Below, piece after piece: positions 25,185 to 35,779 of a DNA stretch of 64,000 nt; the stretch's first letter is position 1, and each line of letters starts with the position of its first letter. The stretch spans positions 124,001 to 188,000 of the forward strand of contig MU394094.1 of assembly GCA_022578605.1 (NCBI GenBank). The letters are read 5' to 3'. This stretch comes from Camillea tinctor (taxonomy: Eukaryota > Ascomycota > Sordariomycetes > Xylariales > Xylariaceae). Under the pieces are notes generated by a model. The model was not told where the DNA came from, made no database searches, and saw only the letters and a list, made by a program, of their open reading frames with translations. The position numbers were made by a program, and so were the translations under genes.

Positions 25185-26513
25185 TTAATTCTCGGCAGTC
25201 GAAAGACTGAGCAAGACATTACCTAAGACCTTCTTGCACTGGTTCCGATAAAGCATAGCCAATTCCTGATTCTTGTTCACAGGCTCGTACTCCGGGTCTT
25301 GAAGCTCTAGTTCCTCAAGGTCCATGCTGAGCTTCGAGCCTAGCGCGTCAACGATCTTGTCGAGTAAAGCTTTCGAGATGTTTCCCTGCATGATGTCTTC
25401 CAAGCTGGGATCTGTGCTTTCGTCATCGCTCTTGGCGATAGACTCATACAGGGCAATCACAAGAGAGTCTTGGATGTGGGAATAACAGGGAAGGCAATGC
25501 GCCAGATCTGGGTTGAGAGACCTCGAGCGTCCAATAAAAGAGCTAGGGTGCGCAAGTGGTTTCAGTGATACAACATGCGATGCTGCGAGATCTCCGGCTT
25601 TCGGGTTCGCCTTCGTCTTGACGTGAACGTAGTCATTGTGGAACGTCTCACTCTCTGGGAAGATGAAGCCATATCCGAGAAGCAACTCCGCATTTGTTTT
25701 AAGCCCGTAGTTGTTAAATATCTGACTCCTAGCCGAGTACGCCTGGCCAGGGCGAAACCTACACACCTGTGCGTCGGCGTCTACAGTCCACATGGCCTGC
25801 GCCAATGGGGAGTGGTTTCCGATATCGAACAAAGGAAGCAGGATAGAGAAGTCGTCTCTGCTGCAAGGCAAATCTAAAGAGTCTATATTGGGTATGGTGA
25901 GCGACGGACGGAAGCTCCGACTAGTGAATATACAGTATGCCCAGTAATAAAGGGGGCGAGTATACTCAAACTGGCGATTTTCCGGTAAAAGCTTCATAGC
26001 CCGCTTGTACTCCTTCTTGAGATTTGACTTGATTTCTTCGATCGCATTGAATGCGTTAGTGCCCCTGAGAAACTCGACATCGTCAGATGGCCACATCAAC
26101 GGCAATAGGCTGCTGATATGTTCCGGCTGAGGTAGAGTCCGTATGTATGGCCACCAGGGTGAATTTGGGCCAAGAAGATATTGCTGTATGAGAAAGAATC
26201 TACCTGTGACATGAGGGGGTGTTCTCTGTAGAAACTCTAGTGGAAAGTGAGAATCATCTGTCGGTTGTGATATGAACGGGGGCAAGGCTGCTGTGAGACT
26301 TGGATGGCCAGTAATAGCATTCAAGTATGAGAGAGACTTGGATAAAGGGAGGGTGACGATCGTAGCATCTGGCTCGATCGAGCATGTGTCTTTTACGCGG
26401 AAAGATCCCTTAGTGATTTCATCATGGTAGAGCTCAACGGATGGGTGAAGCGAGCCACCTCCCTCCTCGACCCATTGGAGGAGTGCATCGTAGCGCTCCG
26501 CTACGGTAGTCAT
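25185..26513 (-). CDS. SET-domain protein lysine methyltransferase (Rubisco LSMT-like family)
   Basis: An intronless reading frame of 442 aa. The N-terminal part (WVEEGGGSLHPSVELYHD, residues 14-31) is the usual opening of fungal LSMT/RKM-type SET proteins. The SET core ends with LLPLFDIGNHSPLAQAMW (residues 225-242), where N233-H234 form the conserved SET NH pair that contacts S-adenosylmethionine. This is followed by QIFNNYGLKTNAELLLGYGF (264-283), the conserved tyrosine-containing C-terminal SET block. The remainder matches the helical substrate-binding domain of the family. Such enzymes use S-adenosylmethionine to methylate lysines on non-histone proteins, often ribosomal proteins or elongation factors. 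It is a housekeeping-type gene at the left edge of the gene island, and I do not think it belongs to the metabolic cluster. The exact substrate cannot be inferred. Confidence 0.9.
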   Translation of the reverse strand: MTTVAERYDALLQWVEEGGGSLHPSVELYHDEITKGSFRVKDTCSIEPDATIVTLPLSKSLSYLNAITGHPSLTAALPPFISQPTDDSHFPLEFLQRTPPHVTGRFFLIQQYLLGPNSPWWPYIRTLPQPEHISSLLPLMWPSDDVEFLRGTNAFNAIEEIKSNLKKEYKRAMKLLPENRQFEYTRPLYYWAYCIFTSRSFRPSLTIPNIDSLDLPCSRDDFSILLPLFDIGNHSPLAQAMWTVDADAQVCRFRPGQAYSARSQIFNNYGLKTNAELLLGYGFIFPESETFHNDYVHVKTKANPKAGDLAASHVVSLKPLAHPSSFIGRSRSLNPDLAHCLPCYSHIQDSLVIALYESIAKSDDESTDPSLEDIMQGNISKALLDKIVDALGSKLSMDLEELELQDPEYEPVNKNQELAMLYRNQCKKVLGNVLLSLSTAEN

Positions 26514-27461
26514 TGGTAGATTGGTGAAACAGAAGCTTTTGGCTTTATATTATCGATCTTGCTGTATAAATGGCGGATTAATTGGCGTCCAATAGTTCGC
26601 CTATTTACTCGTCTTTACGATGTCTGGATTTCGAGGCACAACTGGTTAAGCATTGAAATTTTTAGGAGTAAATCGGTTTGCTCAGTAAAGGTCGCTAAAG
26701 AGAATTCGCAATAGCGGAGAGATAGCACAGTTCTCTCTAAGGGATTGATACTGTATGTACTAGCCGAGCGCCCCCCCTATCTTTTGTCATTGCTTTGAAC
26801 ATACTTCACCTACTAGCAGTAGGCTAATACATGAGGTTCCATGGCAGAGCCCTTCCAGTGAAAACTCGAATACAGGATTTATCCGAAACATGTACTACAT
26901 TTGCAAGGAATCACCCATTTCAGGTATCACTGAGGCCTGGCTACTACGCTTCTATAGAAACTCAACATATGTAGTGTAAGTATCCTCACTTTTTTCTATT
27001 CAGTGTAATGCAGGTTGTATAATTGGACTGGCTGCCAAATTGGTTTCTATGTAAAGGATGTGATATTGGCGTCTCTCTAAGTTGAAGATAATAAATATCC
27101 AATTGTAGCAAATTTGTAGCATTTCTAAGCCAGCGGCGTAGAAGAACCGAGTTCTGGTCACCAGAAAATTTACCTTTAAGACAGAGTTCTCAAGGCCATC
27201 ACTATACTATATACTCTTGATTATCCCTGCCTAGCATGAATATTTCCTACTCTTTATAGGATACCATATAGCTGTGGATGTAATGATATATGAAGAGGCA
27301 TAGGCTATATGGGGGTAAGTACACGAGATAACTACCAATACATTTTCGAAGCCTCTGAGGGTATATCTACTTTAATCAGATCATTTATATCGTATTTCAT
27401 TGATATACTATGTTATGGGGCTAGTAAAAAATAATATTAAGGTGCTGTCTCTTCTATCATG
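26514..27461. other. Gene-free intergenic region
   Basis: Promoter side of the SET gene and 3' flank of the PdxA-like gene. AT-leaning, with no gene or repeat recognised. Confidence 0.5.
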
Positions 27462-28661
27462 TTAACAGCAAGATGTTTTCGTCGGCGGCGGCGGCACAGA
27501 GGCAACCATAGTGCTTTTCGTCCTTTCTGATTGAGCCCCGTTGGAACTAAGTCTCCTCGCTACCATAGAAACCGCGATGTCAAATGCTTTCTGAATCGAC
27601 CCTACATTTGCAATTCCCTTCCCTACGATATCGAAGGCAGTCCCATGGGCTGGGGTTGCAATGACGACTGGGAGGCCGCCCTGTACAGTGACGCCGCCAT
27701 CAAACCCTAAAAGCTTCATCGCGATCTGCCCTTGATCGTGGTACATGGTAACAATTCCATCGTAATAGGCTCTTCGTAGGAAAATAGTGTCTGAGGGATA
27801 AGAACCCTCAACGTTTATGTAGCCCGTCCCCCTGGCAGCCTCGATTCCAGGGATGATATACTCTATTTCTTGACGGCCGAATGAGCCATTCTCGCCGTTG
27901 TGAGGATTGAGAGCACAGACAGCTAAACGAGGACTCTCAATTCCAGACTCCCACCTAGTCGAAAGCCGGTCAGCTATCATTCCTCTATCAGGACGTAAGC
28001 GAGTCGCTGCTTAAGGAGTTACAACAGTGGGAATATATATAAAAGAGAAGGAGGGGATGTACAATAAACGATCCAACAGAACGATAGCATTTTTCACTGT
28101 CTCCTTAGTGACCATTGTTGCCACCTGTTCTACACCAACATGGCTGGTTACTCTTGCCGTCCACAAGCCATCGATGATATTTATTTCGCTCGTCGTCCCC
28201 TCATAGTTGAGATGCTTAGCAAACCAGCGTAGCTCATCTTCCTCGTTCATGCCTGCCAATTTCAACGAACTTTTGTTCAGCGGAGCAAAGACAATGGCAT
28301 CGATATCCCCCTCCAGGACCATGTTCAAAGCCCGCCGCAATTGATGCATCGATCGTTCTCCCGCTTCCTTAGAGATCTGTGCTCGAGGGATAACCGGTTT
28401 TCTGACATTAGTGCGCTCATCCATAATCTGAACGCCACTCACACCCGCTACTTCAGAAATAGGCACCTTCAACCCACCCGCAACAATGCTGCCAGCTTGT
28501 ACCTCATCTATATCAGCGACAATGAAGATATCTGCCTTTTTGAGGTTCTCGGGATCGGAAACGAGCTTAGCTGCGAGCTCGGGGCCAATCCCCGCAGGAT
28601 CACCAAGAGTCAAGGCCACGCGAGGGCGACGACCGACTGCTATGGATGTATCGATAGCCAT
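27462..28661 (-). CDS. PdxA-family 4-phospho-hydroxyacid dehydrogenase
   Basis: Two exons are inferred: 28661-28070 and 27982-27462, with an 87-nt intron (GTTTAT...AGAG, phase 1). The product is 370 aa, slightly longer than bacterial PdxA (about 330). The N-terminus RPRVALTLGDPAGIGPE (12-28) is the family signature. The three metal-ligand histidines can be found: H174 in RVTSH, H225 in LNPHNGE, and H310 in PAHGTAFDIVGKG. MYHDQGQ and KLLGFDGGV, conserved near the active site, are also present. PdxA enzymes use NAD(P) to oxidise and decarboxylate a phosphorylated hydroxy acid. Fungi make vitamin B6 by the PDX1/PDX2 route and do not need PdxA for it, so a catabolic role like that of bacterial PdxA2 (4-phospho-threonate or -erythronate dehydrogenase) is more likely. 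The kinase partner of those routes (DUF1537) is not in this window. Bacterial origin by transfer is plausible. Confidence 0.88.
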
Positions 28662-29500
28662 TATAACTCAAAATAGAGTGGCAAACATGAATCTTACCCT
28701 GGAAGTATCTTAAGTTATACTGTTCAGTGTATAAGATAGATATAAGGGCAAACCTCGAGCTCTTGAGTAATCGTAGGGACTCCACTATTAAACGTATCTA
28801 GATTAGAAGATCGTTAGGCCGAGTAATCCCTCACGTTCTTGGCAATGTCTTTGGTATGATCATCAGGACATCACATGGCAGATACGGTATGTGTGCAAGA
28901 TTACCCCGTATTTCCATAGACAAGAGGCATCAAAGGACGAATGATAGGTTAATAGCCGTCAAACTTCTCCATCTCAACCCCTGAACATACATCGCCCCCA
29001 AAAGTCCCACGACTATACTGTTTCTAGCCGTATAGTTCCTGGACATAATAGACAAAGTGTTCTCCTCGGGACATCGGCGTTCCGATATTCGGCCGAGAGG
29101 ACGTTCACATAGATGAAGATGACTTGTAGTCGCATTATAATAGAGTCTTCATATCGTAGTTTAATGCTTCCCTTTACTATAATGCAGACATGACTTGGGT
29201 CAAACGACGAACTTCTATTTCCAGCTTTCGAAGGAATTATATATATATATATATATATTCCCCAAGCGACAGATTCTAGGTTGCACATTTCCAGAGGATA
29301 AGAGTTAGTTACTGTACAAAGAAGTTTCATATCGGTACAACCACTTCATGCCCCCAGGTTCAAGAAAATATACCATGCGACTAGGTAAGCACATAGACGC
29401 AGAATATAGGTTATTTATTAGGAAGAAATATGCAATATAAACACCTCCTAAGTGACTGTTTCTATCATGATCCGAGAGAAGTTAGCTTACAAACCAAAGC
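28662..29500. other. Intergenic region with a TA tract
   Basis: Promoter side of the PdxA-like gene and 3' flank of the hydrolase gene, both on the minus strand. It contains an (AT) tract of about 22 bases at 29238-29259. No gene is supported. Confidence 0.5.
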
Positions 29501-30587
29501 TCAACTTGCCAAGTAGACCCGAATCCTATTCAACACTTCACTATTCTTCTCTAGATGCACGCTGTGGTTCGCATTCTCTACGACAAATAGCTCCGCGTTT
29601 GGTACCTTTGAAGCAATATATCTTGAATTTTCTTTGACTGGTTAGCATTTTTCTAGCCAAGCATGCAGTACGGACGAGGAAGTGCTAACTAACCTGGAGG
29701 GCATATCCAATCCTTATCCCCGACGATGACGAGGGTCTTCGCCGTTATCAAATGCAGCTTTTCTCGGTAGTCGAAATACTTTTCCTGCTCTGAGTACAGG
29801 TCGTCTAGTCTTGTTAGAACGGTGCACGCTATCAACTTGTCTAATTCCAGGACCTACTATGCGACTCTGCGTTATACACAGAGTCTAGTACGCTGCTCAA
29901 CGCCGCATCCGGGTTGAAAGTCTCGCTATATAATGGTAGCATAGCCAAATGCACAAGTCTGAATTCCAAATCGCTCTCAAAAGCACCAAACACTTTGTTT
30001 TTGAGCATGCTAACCGAGAAACTCGGCGCTCTGGATATCCTCTGCTCAAGAACCTTTATTGCATCGTCTTCCTCTGGAATCCGAGTGAGCTTGAGTCCCC
30101 TCTAATATGGATTGGTCAAAGATCTTCCTACGGTGATGTGAGGGTGCAGTGCCCCTGAGGATGAGGTAGGACACATGCTGCGCGTACTTAATAGCATACT
30201 GCTGGGCAAGAAACCCGCCAAAGCTACCGCCACAAATAATTACCTTCGCGTCAGCACCGGCGAAGCGCCGTCGTACGGCATCAACATCGTCTACGATCTG
30301 GTCGAAAGTATACGGCTTAGTGGGAGAGCTCTGCCCGTGCCCGCGGTAGTCGAATGATATCACTCTATATCTATCACCAAGCGGGCCGTAGGCCTTGAAG
30401 TCTGACCGATGGTCACCTATAGAGACTCTTAGAACATTATGTACAGTGCGTCGGGTATATTTCTAGAGTATCGACATTACGAACCAAAGCCTCTCCCGCC
30501 GTGCAACGTGATAATCAGGGGGCCGTCCTCAGGACCGCATATCTGGTAAGCGAGCAGGGCGCCGTTTATCTCAACGAAGCTAACCAT
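29501..30587 (-). CDS. Alpha/beta hydrolase, proline iminopeptidase-like (S33-type)
   Basis: Five exons are inferred: 30587-30481, 30427-30132, 30073-29858, 29804-29694 and 29631-29501, with introns of 53, 58, 53 and 62 nt, all GT-AG. The phases close exactly to give 286 aa. The oxyanion-hole motif is HGGRGFG (29-35). The nucleophile is Ser104 in CGGSFGG, the acid is probably Asp238 in VGDKDWICPP, and the base is His266 in NANHSVHLEK. RVISFDYRGHGQSSP (57-71) is the conserved strand-4 region. It lacks a signal peptide, so a cytosolic enzyme is likely. Family members cut N-terminal proline peptides, but many fungal relatives hydrolyse esters, lactones or amides, so the substrate is open. It shares a 669-bp intergenic region with the divergent transporter gene, which suggests joint regulation. 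Single-exon reading would suggest a broken gene, but the spliced model restores it fully. Confidence 0.9.
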
Positions 30588-31256
30588 TTGGACTGAAACC
30601 TACCTAAGCAAAGTATGGATATAGTATGTGAAATGTGAAGTTTTAATCACCCAATTCAAGACAACTACGCGCAATCAGAAGCGTCCAAGTTGGCGATTTT
30701 GGATACAACTCAGAGAAAGCAGGTGCTCGTGTCTTGACTACTCTGCTCAGGATACGTCGGAGCTATGTTCGAGATAAGTAGTCGGTATTGATAGCATGGA
30801 TGCGTATTTCATCCCCTGCATTTGCCAGATCGTGGGGTAAGTGTTAATTATATCATGGAGCCTTGTCCTTAAAAATTTGAGGACTAATAGGTGCACTACA
30901 GGTTGGTTAGTCTAGACCGTGGTCGGCAGCAGTCCGATCAGGAATTACTGCATGAGGTATAATCGCCTCTTCATTATCATCAAGATCGCTCCACTACCCC
31001 GTGGTCATCTCCACTTAAGCATACTAAAATATCGCGAACGCGACTGGCAGTGTGGGAAATGCACATGGCGTGCTCATCCTGTTCTAGATCGTCATCCCTC
31101 TAGAACATCGCGACAAATTATCATAAAGTCGTGTTGAAGACTAGAAAAGGGCAAGCTAATCCTTCGAAGGAATGAGGCTACAAGCATCAACACTGAAATA
31201 AGCTTGTTCGTATACCTCTAATAGTCAAGTCGCGGAGGCAAGAAAGGGGGGGGGAA
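30588..31256. promoter_or_regulatory. Divergent promoter between hydrolase and transporter genes
   Basis: 669 bp separate the start codons of the alpha/beta hydrolase (-) and the MFS transporter (+). It holds a CGG-N7-CCG inverted triplet (30924-30936), the general type bound by Zn2Cys6 dimers, one of which is encoded 4.5 kb away. The site is a pattern match only. No ORF in the region looks real. Confidence 0.35.
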
Positions 31257-32853
31257 ATGGCGACACCCGTCGAAGACATTCAGGAGGCCAAAGCCACCCA
31301 GACAACACATAACATCACAACCAAGTCGCCGAGCTCCAACAGCGACGTAGCTGCAGAAAAAGCGCCAGTTCAGACAGTACGAACCACCTACCCCGGGTTA
31401 TCCGGCTTTTTCCACTGGCACGAGCCCGGGACAACTAAAGAAGAGAAGCGGCTCATCTTCAAGCTCGACTGGTTCTTGCTATCGTACTCTTGCCTGTGCT
31501 TCTTTATCAAGTGGCTCGACAGCAATAATGTTACCAATGCCTACGCGTCCGGTATGCAGGAAGAGCTAGGCTTCGGACCCGGCAACGAGCTCTCTTGGAT
31601 GAATACGTTCTTCAATGCTGGACAATTAATAGGGGCGCCGTTCGCCAACTTGGTTATCACTGTGATCCGCCCAAGATATTGGCTGCCCTTTTGTCTCATG
31701 GGCTGGTCGATCTTCGTGCTCTTCCTCTACAAGTGCAACACGGCGCCGCAGTTCTACGCGCTTCGGTTCTGCATTGGCTTGTTCGAGTCCGCCGCCTGGC
31801 CTGGAATCGAGTATACCCTGGGATGTTGGTACAGGAAGTCTGAACTCGCCCGCCGTTCGGCCCTTTTCGTCATTTCAGGGGTGCTCGGTCAGATGTTTTC
31901 GGGATACCTGCAAGCAGCCCTATACACTGGGATGAACGGTAGAGGGGGTCTCTCGGCATGGAGGTGGCTGTTTATCTTTGACTTCATTTTGGCTATCCCT
32001 GTAGCTATCTATGGCTTGGTAAATATGCCTGGGCGGCTCTGAGCAATTTTTGACGACTTCTTTTTGCTAATTGGTTATCTAGTTATGCCACCCCGATACA
32101 CCTCACCAATCAAATGCTTGGTACCTCAACGAGTGGGAGCGTCAGCGCGCGAAAGAGAGAATCGAGGAAGAGGGTCGCAAACCTGTCGGGAAGCTGGACA
32201 GGACCGTGTTCAAGAGAGTCGCCACCAGTTGGCAACTGTACTGCTTCGTGATAGGATATGCCTTGTGGTCCCTGACCGTTGGCTCCTACGTGATGCAGTA
32301 TTTCACTCTCTATCTCAAATCAACAGGCTACTTCACGATCCCCCAGATCAACAACATACCGACGGCGATGGGTGCTGTTAACTTTTTCACTATGATAATC
32401 ACCGGCTATGTTGCGGACAAGATCGGCAACCGAGGTCCAGTGTGTCTAGCCGTTGGCACGATTCTTACTGTCTGCTATGCGATCCTATGCGCGTGGGATG
32501 TCCCTCATGGGCTCAAGATGGTGGTTTTCATTGCCTGTGGCACCTATGGCTGTTTTACACCCCTTCTTGCTGGATGGGTTAACGAAACTTGCGGCGGCGA
32601 TCAGCAGAAGCGTGCTTTCATCCTTGGCTTGATGACATCCGTTGGGCCCGCAGTTCTAATCCCTTTCCAGCAGCTGCAGTTCCCAAGCTCCCAAGCTCCC
32701 CATTTCAAGAAAACGCACGGGTGGCCTAGCGCACTCGCTTTTGTTGTTACTCTAACTCTATGGACTGGAGTTGGCATTCCGATGGTTCAAAAAGTTATGC
32801 AGAAACGAGTTCAGACGGATGAGCTTTCGTCTGAACAGGAAGAAGAGACATGA
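31257..32853 (+). CDS. MFS permease, ACS family (Dal5 / Liz1-Seo1-Fen2 type)
   Basis: Two exons are inferred: 31257-32018 and 32083-32853, with a 64-nt intron (GTAAAT...ATCTAG, phase 0). The product is 510 aa, the usual length of the anion:cation symporter family. The family hallmarks are the pre-TM1 block TWHEPGT-like WHEPGTTKEEKRLIFKLDWF, then NNVTNAYASGMQEELGF after TM1. Later come RFCIGLFESAAWPGIEYTLGCWY around TM4, SAWRWLFIFDFILAIPVAIYG around TM6 and the joined cytoplasmic loop LCHPDTPHQSNAWYLNEWER. About 12 membrane segments are visible. Known relatives carry pantothenate, biotin, nicotinate, allantoate or other small carboxylates with protons at the plasma membrane. The sequence looks closest to the pantothenate/vitamin branch, but the substrate is not predictable. 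The ATG follows a G-run (GGGGAAATGG) and is the first in frame. It is divergent from the hydrolase gene. Confidence 0.92.
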
Positions 32854-33511
32854 TCAGTGTCAATATGTATTTTGGGTATTTCCCAGCGCGGTTACAGTAG
32901 ATACTTTCTTTCTTTCTCTAAACAACGTGTTAGTTAATGGTGCAAAATACCCAACTTTAATGTTAAATGTAGTTATATTTGAACAAGCATCGTGTGGCGT
33001 TTAGTGTCTTCCACCAAGCCCCCTTTATCCATGATCGCGGCCTCTAATTAGTATTCTGAAGGCCATATTAGGTAGGTATTCCATAATAGGTTAAGATACC
33101 AGAGACAGTGTTTAAATACCATTGCGATTGACCAGGGACGCTAATCCACAGCGGTCTTGACTCGGCGCCATTAATAAGGCTAATACAACTGAGGGAATTA
33201 TTGGCGTTCATATTATACAGGAAGTTTCTGGTAACTTTGCCCTCGATGATGCCGTCATGCTATCTCCTATACGTCCTTCCAAGACAGGATATCTTAATCA
33301 CCTGTCACAATATAGTGGCTAGTTAGCAAGGGCTTCCATAGAGAAAGCGATCAACCCTTCTCTGATCATAATAAATCATTCGGCGTGTCGCGAGACTTAG
33401 CGTTTAACTGTATAGTAGAGAAGCAGTTATTTCGTAGATGTATTGAACACACAAGTGGCGCTTTTAATAGACCGATGAAATGGGTCTTCTATCACCTGCT
33501 GAGTCCGTTCC
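32854..33511. other. Convergent intergenic region
   Basis: Downstream of the transporter (+) and of the monooxygenase gene (-). Nothing recognisable was seen. Confidence 0.5.
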
Positions 33512-35112
33512 TTATTTAATTGATTTCTGCTCAGCTTCTCGAGCAGCACTCCAGGCTTGAAAGTCAAACCCTAGCTCCTCAAGAGTCTTGACTTCGTGTC
33601 TCTTCTCTCCCAGTGCCCTAGATGCGATTTTTATAAGGGGAAATCGCTCCCGGGCCCATGCTTTATCAGCTCCCCAGTAGGGTGGGATCTTTCCAACACC
33701 ATCGTTGGCAAGTCCTTCGACCTTGTCGGCTGATATGGAAATGCTATGAAGTCGATTTATATAGTCAACATCCTTAGGGAAAGCAAGATTATGCAGTAAC
33801 TTGCTTTCTCCCTTTTCCTCTAGCATTTTCGATTCCCATTCCAACATAGTTACGTGTGATGGCACGGGTAATCGGCCTGCCAGCAGTCTTGCCACATAGC
33901 CAGACTGCACTTCAGAAAGGGGGAAGGGCACAACACGCTGCGGAATACCCAGGAAGCCAAGGGTGGGATCGTCGATGTAAAGGATGTGTTCATATAGATG
34001 TTTCGCGTATGACCCGTCCGTAACGACAGGCGTAGGTAGCGACTTCAAGAAGGGGAAGGAATAGAAATAGCCGGTGCAAAACACCACAGCATCAATGTCC
34101 TTTTCCAAGGTGCCGTCACTGAATCTCACAGCACGCTCCGCAGGTAGAAACTCGGAGATTTCCGGTAATAACTTAGCCCACGGCTTTTCCTCGACCGCGG
34201 TCACCGGTTTTGCCTTTTCTGAGACGATGATGGGCTGCTGGCAAACAGCAGAGATCTGTGCGCTCAGGTCAATACCAGATGCCGAATTCCCCACGACCAC
34301 TACTTTCTGCTGTGTGTGTTAGCTTTCATGCTGTTATAGTAGGAATGGTTATTGACTTGCTTTTCCTTTGTACTGATCTGGACGTCTGTAGAATTTGGAG
34401 TGCGAAATGCACCCGGGATGTGTCTGGTTGAACTCCTTAAGTCCCTTGATGTCAGGAATGAACGGGTCGTTATAGTGACCACTAGCTACGAGAACTGCAT
34501 CGAACTCGGCGGTGCGCTTCTGTTTGGTCTCCATGTCTAACGTTTCGACTTCCCAGCGCGTGTTGCCCCCTTTCAAAATCTTCTCAACGCCAAGCACTTG
34601 CGTATGGAGGCTCAATATAGGCCGTAGTTCCTGTGCATAGTCCTCGAGGTACTTCTTGACAACTGCATGTTTGGGGAATAACGAAGAGCCCCCCGGAAAC
34701 TTTTGGTCTGAATAGTTCATGAGAGTGTTAGGGATGTTGGTCTCCAAGAAGTCATAAACAGGCGACACGAATTGTGCTCCGGGAGCATTGTCTGTCCATA
34801 TCGCTGTGTCTGGCAGCTTGGACGGTTGGGTTCGCGGGATTGTGAACTCCCCGTCAACGACGTTTAGGGGCGTATAATTCCATATTCCCCCAACGGATGA
34901 GCGTTGCTCAAAAACCTCAATCTTAGAGAACTTCTTTTCTGCCACGAGATACCTTCCCACGGTTGGTTAGCATTGTAAATACTTCATGCGTTTGGGGTTT
35001 CTTTTCAATATGCATATATATCCTACTTAGCAGCAGCAAGTCCACAGGGCCCGGCGCCAATGACGGCGACGCGGTTCACGTTCAGCTTATTTTCGAGATA
35101 AGTTGGCGACAT
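33512..35112 (-). CDS. Flavin-containing monooxygenase (class B, FMO type)
   Basis: Three exons are inferred: 35112-35027, 34952-34361 and about 34306-33512. Intron 1 is 74 nt (GTAGGA...GGGAAG). Intron 2 appears to be a GC-AG intron (GCAAGT...CAGCAG), because no GT donor keeps the frame. The product is about 490 aa. The FAD Rossmann motif GAGPCG (19-24) is in exon 1, the FMO fingerprint HPGCISHSKFYR (207-218) is at the end of exon 2, and the NADPH motif VVVVGNSASG lies just after the second splice. VASGHYNDPFIPD is the conserved ATG/P-type segment. FMOs use NADPH and oxygen to oxidise soft N or S centres, or ketones. The gene is divergent from the Zn2Cys6 regulator, with 667 bp between the starts. 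Acceptor CAG|CAG ambiguity leaves the length uncertain by one residue. Without exon 1 the frame lacks its FAD motif, so exon 1 is needed. Confidence 0.88.
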
Positions 35113-35779
35113 AGCGTATTACACGTACAGCTCTTACATTCACGTGTCTTGTCTAGTCTATAGACACCCATCCCAAACCCAGGTGCCAGTCTTATACATG
35201 GCGGGCTAGCTCACTGCCTAGGCAAATTCAGAGCAAGCATTTTCAACTACCTCTTTGGCTTGGGAAGTGAATCTTTTGCAATCAGAAACGAAGCATGCCT
35301 ACCTCCAGAAAGCCCATATTTTATATTACCAAATGGGGCAATTTCTGGCGCCAAGTGGCCGACCATCGTCGGCACATCCCCAAGCGCAGGTAGTCCTCGG
35401 CGATGACCCCGAAATGGTTCGAAACCCACATACTAGACCCTGACGAGCCCCGCTAGGGTCAATGACCATTGATGGCGCGACTCATGCTTTAGGGGTGCTT
35501 TGGCTCGACACGGCTGGGGTCTTAACCACGCTCTCTCAATCACCCGACCTGCCCTGATTGCTGCTGACTCTTTCACTGCTACACATGTGGGTTCTTGGTT
35601 CCTACGTTATGTAACGAGGAGAAAGCCATCACGACAGACGACTCAGCGGGCTCTTCCCGACCAATATACCGAACATCTCGCTACGGGATCCGAAGCATGG
35701 GTGAGAAGTGCGGTGTAGCGGGAAAGGGAGTGGCGGAATACAGACGGATTTCGAGTCCGTCCCCGACCACTGGATCAGC
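35113..35779. promoter_or_regulatory. Divergent promoter between monooxygenase and regulator genes
   Basis: 667 bp lie between the monooxygenase start (-) and the first ATG of the Zn2Cys6 gene (+). A CGG-N8-CCG inverted triplet occurs at 35398-35411, compatible with binding by a Zn2Cys6 dimer, possibly autoregulation. The spacing differs from the CGG-N7-CCG in the other divergent promoter, so a shared site is not established. Confidence 0.35.

Noticed and set aside
30046..30363. The alpha/beta hydrolase as a truncated pseudogene
   Set aside because: The single-frame ORF breaks after APSHH, but a 58-nt GT-AG intron restores SHHQEDDAIKVLEQR, and further introns recover the catalytic Asp and His. 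The full model closes in frame at 286 aa.
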